Source: an uncultured Armatimonadota bacterium | GTDB taxonomy: Bacteria > Armatimonadota > Fimbriimonadia > Fimbriimonadales > Fimbriimonadaceae | DNA: 6,958 bases | Reading direction: 5' to 3' | Assembly: GCA_946478935.1 (NCBI GenBank) | Contig: CAMLEL010000125.1 | Location: forward strand, 1 to 6,958 | Part shown: piece by piece, positions 4,670 through 6,958 of the stretch | How positions within the stretch are numbered: the first letter of the stretch is position 1 | Layout of the letters: every line of letters starts with the position of its first letter | Notes under the pieces: generated by a model | What the model saw: the letters and a program-made list of their open reading frames with translations, nothing else | What the model was told of the DNA's origin: nothing | The model's database searches: none | Program-made: the position numbers and the translations under genes

Positions 4670-5554
4670 ATGAAGCGAGCCTTTACGCTCATCGAACTGC
4701 TTGTAGTTATTGCCATTATTGCAATCCTAGCTGCCATTCTCTTCCCCGTCTTCGCTCAAGCGAAGGAATCGGCCAAGAAGACTTCGACCCTTTCCAACTT
4801 TAAGCAATTGGGAACGGCCTCCGCCGTTTACATGGCCGATCACGACGACATGTACCCGCTTGCCTACTCCTTCGACGGCGCTGCTCAGAACTGGCGCTGG
4901 AACTTCACGACCAGCGTTCCGAATGGCTGGCGCGCTGACGGCGTTCGCGACATCGAACCGCGCAAGTCCGAGGATGGCCTCCACTGGGCCAACTCCTTGA
5001 TGCCCTACATCAAGAACAAGGACATGTATGCTCAGAATGGTCTGCCCGTTGACAACAACTGGTACACCGGTGCACGAACTCCCGGACTCACCCCAACCAA
5101 CGTTGGTCTCTCGATGAACGGCCTGCTTCATGCTTGGAGCGGTACGGCGATCGAGCTTCCTTCCCGCGTGCCTTCGTTCAGCGCAATGAACGGTAAGCAC
5201 AGCGTCGTGGGTCGAGCTTTGACGAACCCAGCTCTGAACTGCACCAGCTCTGGACCGGGATGCACCGTCGCCAGCAATGCGGTTGCGGCAGGCGGATTCA
5301 ACTTCGTCTGGTTCTGGGATACCGGAATCTCCGCGTACTCCTACGGCAACGGTATGCACTTCGTGCACACTGACACGAGCGCCAAGTTCCGAAACATCAA
5401 GTTCAGCACGGACAGTGCGAACCCAACTCGGGACTACTACAACAACCCGTTCGTTTGGGGATCCGCCGCTGGCGTCCCGTCGTCCCGATGGGGATGCGGA
5501 TTTGGCACGCCCAAGTGGGAAGACTGCGTCTTCTACCCCGGCAAGCCTCAGTAA
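4670..5554 (+). CDS. Prepilin-type protein with N-terminal cleavage/methylation domain, module 3
   Basis: A 294-residue prepilin. The shortest possible leader, MKRA, is followed by mature F5 with E9 at mature position 5, then the shared assembly helix and [14 protein letters not shown]. The globular domain keeps the shared blocks in diverged form: VYMADHDD for MYGADYDD, and [10 protein letters not shown]. It has two Cys pairs: C191/C198, and C276/C286 near the C-terminus. The C-terminal DGH motif is lost; the aligned stretch reads [15 protein letters not shown] (around D235). It is Trp- and Asn-rich. Unlike the other two it uses ATG, so it may be the best translated. It is separated from its lipoprotein partner by 69 bp containing a strong hairpin. 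The role within a pilus or secretion pseudopilus is not determined by sequence. Confidence 0.9.
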   Translation: MKRAFTLIELLVVIAIIAILAAILFPVFAQAKESAKKTSTLSNFKQLGTASAVYMADHDDMYPLAYSFDGAAQNWRWNFTTSVPNGWRADGVRDIEPRKSEDGLHWANSLMPYIKNKDMYAQNGLPVDNNWYTGARTPGLTPTNVGLSMNGLLHAWSGTAIELPSRVPSFSAMNGKHSVVGRALTNPALNCTSSGPGCTVASNAVAAGGFNFVWFWDTGISAYSYGNGMHFVHTDTSAKFRNIKFSTDSANPTRDYYNNPFVWGSAAGVPSSRWGCGFGTPKWEDCVFYPGKPQ

Positions 5555-5577
5555 GCTCACCGCTTACGTCTACTCAT

Positions 5578-5608
5578 TGGCAACTGGATGATCGTCGTCC
5601 AGTTGCCA
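5578..5608 (+). other. Intercistronic hairpin between pilin 3 and its lipoprotein
   Basis: TGGCAACTGGA/TCCAGTTGCCA (5578-5588/5598-5608) is a perfect 11-bp stem; three more pairs (one G-T) can form inward, leaving a TCG loop. No T run follows, only CTGCAATTTAAA before the next ATG at 5624. It may stabilise the 3' end of an abundant pilin message and let only part of the transcripts continue into the lipoprotein genes. Confidence 0.55.
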
Positions 5609-5623
5609 TACCTGCAATTTAAA

Positions 5624-5785
5624 ATGAAAAAAATCCTCTCTCTCTCACTCGCAGTTTTCATTGCGTTGGCAGCTTTCGGCTGCTCGGGCGAATCAGATGC
5701 GGACAAGGGTCCGGCAATTGACGCAGCCAAAGACGCAGATGTCAAGAAGGAAGCCGGCGCGGGCCCAACTCAGGCCAACGACTAG
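5624..5785 (+). CDS. Small lipoprotein paired with pilin 3
   Basis: A 53-residue lipoprotein precursor. ATG at 5624 is chosen because it gives a textbook signal peptide (MKKILSLSLAVFIALAAFGC, lipidated C20). The in-frame ATG at 5588 lies within the intercistronic hairpin and would put 12 polar residues ahead of the signal. The box AFGC is slightly off consensus, with Phe at -2. Ser is at +2. The mature chain of 34 residues is highly charged (Asp, Lys, Glu) and ends in a Gly/Ala/Pro stretch, unlike the neutral tails of the other two. No clear Shine-Dalgarno is seen; the leader is A-rich. It sits 6 bp upstream of the larger lipoprotein gene and is probably co-transcribed with it. No family recognised. 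Confidence 0.72.
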   Translation: MKKILSLSLAVFIALAAFGCSGESDADKGPAIDAAKDADVKKEAGAGPTQAND

Positions 5786-5791
5786 TCACCG

Positions 5792-6445
5792 ATGATCTTC
5801 AAGCAGGTTTGTCTCACCGCGATTGTCGCATCTTGCCTTTTCGGTTGCTCATCCCAGTCGGAAGTGGCCAGTGCTCCCGCCAGTCCCGTCCGGGGCAAGC
5901 CTGCCTTTGCCCGCATCGTCAACTTGACCGACTCTGCAGTATCGGCGTCGTTTGCTTCCCTTTACAAGGATGAGATCATTGAGCCCCAGGTAATGACTGG
6001 AGCCAGGCCGTTAAGCCCCGACAAAGAATTCAGTATCGATGTTGTGACGGGTGGCAAGAAGACCTCGGGCAAGTTCAAGACCGAACAGGAATCGTTTACG
6101 ACGATCATCTTCGATGGCAAGAATATCAATTCGTTCAGTTCCGGCAGCCCATTGAGCATGGCCGGAGCATTGAAGGTAGACCTGATCAACCTCACAAAGG
6201 AGACGATTCCGTTTTCTATCGCGGGCAAGGATGTCTCCGTTGGACCGATGAACTCTGAAACCGTTAATCTAACGGAAAGCTCCACCAAAGTTTCCATTCC
6301 CAAACTCGACTCCCAAAGCATCGATGGGGGTCCTTTGCAAGTTTGGGGCGCTTTTGCCTATCGAAAAAATGGGAAGCTGATCCTGAAGACAGTCAACCTC
6401 AAGGGCACTGGCGTTGCCGCCGGCGCTGGCCCCTCTCCATCGTGA
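5792..6445 (+). CDS. Predicted lipoprotein of 217 residues with two similar beta-rich halves
   Basis: A signal peptide (1-18) ends in lipobox LFGC with C19, followed by Ser-Ser and a Ser/Ala/Pro linker to about residue 37. The rest looks beta-rich. Two segments resemble each other: ARIVNLTDSAVS (40-51) and VDLINLTKETIPFS (129-142). Each opens a stretch of about 80 residues, suggesting a duplicated beta-sandwich. The ARIVNLTD opening recalls DUF4397 and AlgF-type envelope domains, but I cannot confirm membership. The protein ends in a low-complexity GTGVAAGAGPSPS tail like those of the small lipoproteins nearby. It lies 6 bp after the module 3 lipoprotein, so it belongs to that unit and probably acts in the envelope. 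No terminator is seen between it and nuoD, 45 bp on. No good Shine-Dalgarno was found before the ATG. Confidence 0.75.
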   Translation: MIFKQVCLTAIVASCLFGCSSQSEVASAPASPVRGKPAFARIVNLTDSAVSASFASLYKDEIIEPQVMTGARPLSPDKEFSIDVVTGGKKTSGKFKTEQESFTTIIFDGKNINSFSSGSPLSMAGALKVDLINLTKETIPFSIAGKDVSVGPMNSETVNLTESSTKVSIPKLDSQSIDGGPLQVWGAFAYRKNGKLILKTVNLKGTGVAAGAGPSPS

Positions 6446-6474
6446 TCTTGCTGGCCCTGTCTGGCCGTTAGGGG

Positions 6475-6480
6475 TATCTT
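6475..6480 (+). promoter_or_regulatory. Candidate -10 element for nuoD
   Basis: TATCTT lies 10 nt before the nuoD ATG at 6491, in a context (GGTATCTT) like that before nuoA (GGTATCAT). No clear -35 and no Shine-Dalgarno are present. If real, nuoD has its own start with a leader of only a few nucleotides. Confidence 0.25.
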
Positions 6481-6490
6481 CACAAGACCG

Positions 6491-6958
6491 ATGTCTCAAC
6501 AAGCCTTCATGCCCTCGACCGAGACCATTTTCCAGAAGACTGGAGAAAACACGATGGTCGTGAACATGGGTCCTCAACACCCATCGACCCACGGCGTGCT
6601 TCGTGTGATTTGCGAACTTGAAGGCGAAGTGATTGTCAAGTGCAAGTGCGTTATCGGCTACTTGCACACGGGCATGGAAAAGGAAGCCGAGTACCAGCAG
6701 TATCACAAATGCGTGGTCATGACCGATCGCATGGATTACCTGAATGCGAACGGAAACAACTTGGCCCATGCCTTGGCGGTTGAGAAGCTGTTGGGATGCG
6801 AGATTCCCAAGCGCGCCCAGTATCTCCGGGTCATCCTCACGGAATTGAGCCGCATCGCCTCGCACTGCGTTTGGCTGGGGACCCACGCGCTGGACTTGGG
6901 AGCGATGACTCCGTTTTTCTACATCATGCAGCAGCGTGAGCTGGTCTTGGACATGTTC
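6491..6958 (+). CDS. nuoD: NADH-quinone oxidoreductase subunit D (NuoD, 49-kDa subunit), N-terminal 156 residues
   Basis: NuoD forms most of the quinone-binding cavity of complex I together with NuoB. The translation from ATG at 6491 is open to the window end and covers about 40% of a usual 400-residue protein. It shows the signature [13 protein letters not shown] (26-38), whose second His (H34) corresponds to the quinone-ligating His38 of Thermus Nqo4. Then come [10 protein letters not shown] (55-64), RMDYL (80-84), whose Y83 corresponds to the quinone-site Tyr87, and [25 protein letters not shown] and [16 protein letters not shown]. The His-to-Tyr spacing of 49 equals that in Thermus. The gene is not fused to nuoC. 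It resumes the complex I cluster after the pilin block and has no visible Shine-Dalgarno. Confidence 0.96.
   Translation, partial: MSQQAFMPSTETIFQKTGENTMVVNMGPQHPSTHGVLRVICELEGEVIVKCKCVIGYLHTGMEKEAEYQQYHKCVVMTDRMDYLNANGNNLAHALAVEKLLGCEIPKRAQYLRVILTELSRIASHCVWLGTHALDLGAMTPFFYIMQQRELVLDMF

Noticed and set aside
2188..5560. Long minus-strand reading frames opposite the pilins (2188-3015, 3884-4669, 4727-5560; 261-277 codons)
   Set aside because: They lie antisense to well-supported prepilins, have Arg/Ser/Val-rich compositions typical of reversed codon bias, and show no motif or ribosome site.
1751..6490. Mobile element or integrative island carrying the pilin block
   Set aside because: No transposase, integrase, tRNA end or terminal repeat was found, and base composition looks like that of the flanking nuo genes.

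Overview
The window looks like a piece of the chromosome of a didermic, aerobic, moderately GC-rich bacterium, most likely of the Armatimonadota (Fimbriimonas-like). That placement is an inference. It rests mainly on three prepilins whose N-termini have the pattern [10 protein letters not shown]...LFPVFAQAK, with Ala rather than Gly before the cleavage site, which is a style I associate with that phylum. The NuoD and NuoC sequences fit a deep-branching, Thermus-like bacterial complex I.

Layout. (1) Positions 1-619, minus strand: the first 206 residues of TrpD (anthranilate phosphoribosyltransferase), cut by the window edge. (2) A 49-bp divergent spacer, then nuoA and nuoC on the plus strand, overlapping by one base; nuoB is not between them. 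(3) Positions 1751-6490: a 4.7-kb block that is not complex I. It holds three class III-type prepilins (type II secretion/type IV pilus pseudopilin fold), each followed by a 53-61-residue lipoprotein with a short, low-complexity mature chain. A fourth, larger lipoprotein (217 aa) with two similar half-domains closes the block. (4) Position 6491 to the end: the first 156 residues of NuoD, so the respiratory cluster resumes after the block.

Each pilin module appears to be its own transcription unit. A sigma70-type promoter with 17-bp spacing precedes each pilin, a perfect stem-loop lies within about 10 nt of each predicted 5' end, and each pilin has a strong Shine-Dalgarno sequence (two of the three then use TTG). 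A strong intrinsic terminator follows the first module, a U-less perfect hairpin follows the second, and a hairpin separates pilin and lipoprotein in the third. By contrast trpD, nuoA and nuoD have no Shine-Dalgarno and carry -10-like hexamers 5-10 nt before the ATG, which suggests leaderless or nearly leaderless transcripts.

How the parts may work together (inference): the pilins would be processed at the inner membrane by a prepilin peptidase, methylated and assembled by a machinery encoded elsewhere. The small lipoproteins, co-translated with their pilins, are probably envelope partners. No peptidase, ATPase, platform protein, mobile element, tRNA, rRNA or CRISPR array is visible here.
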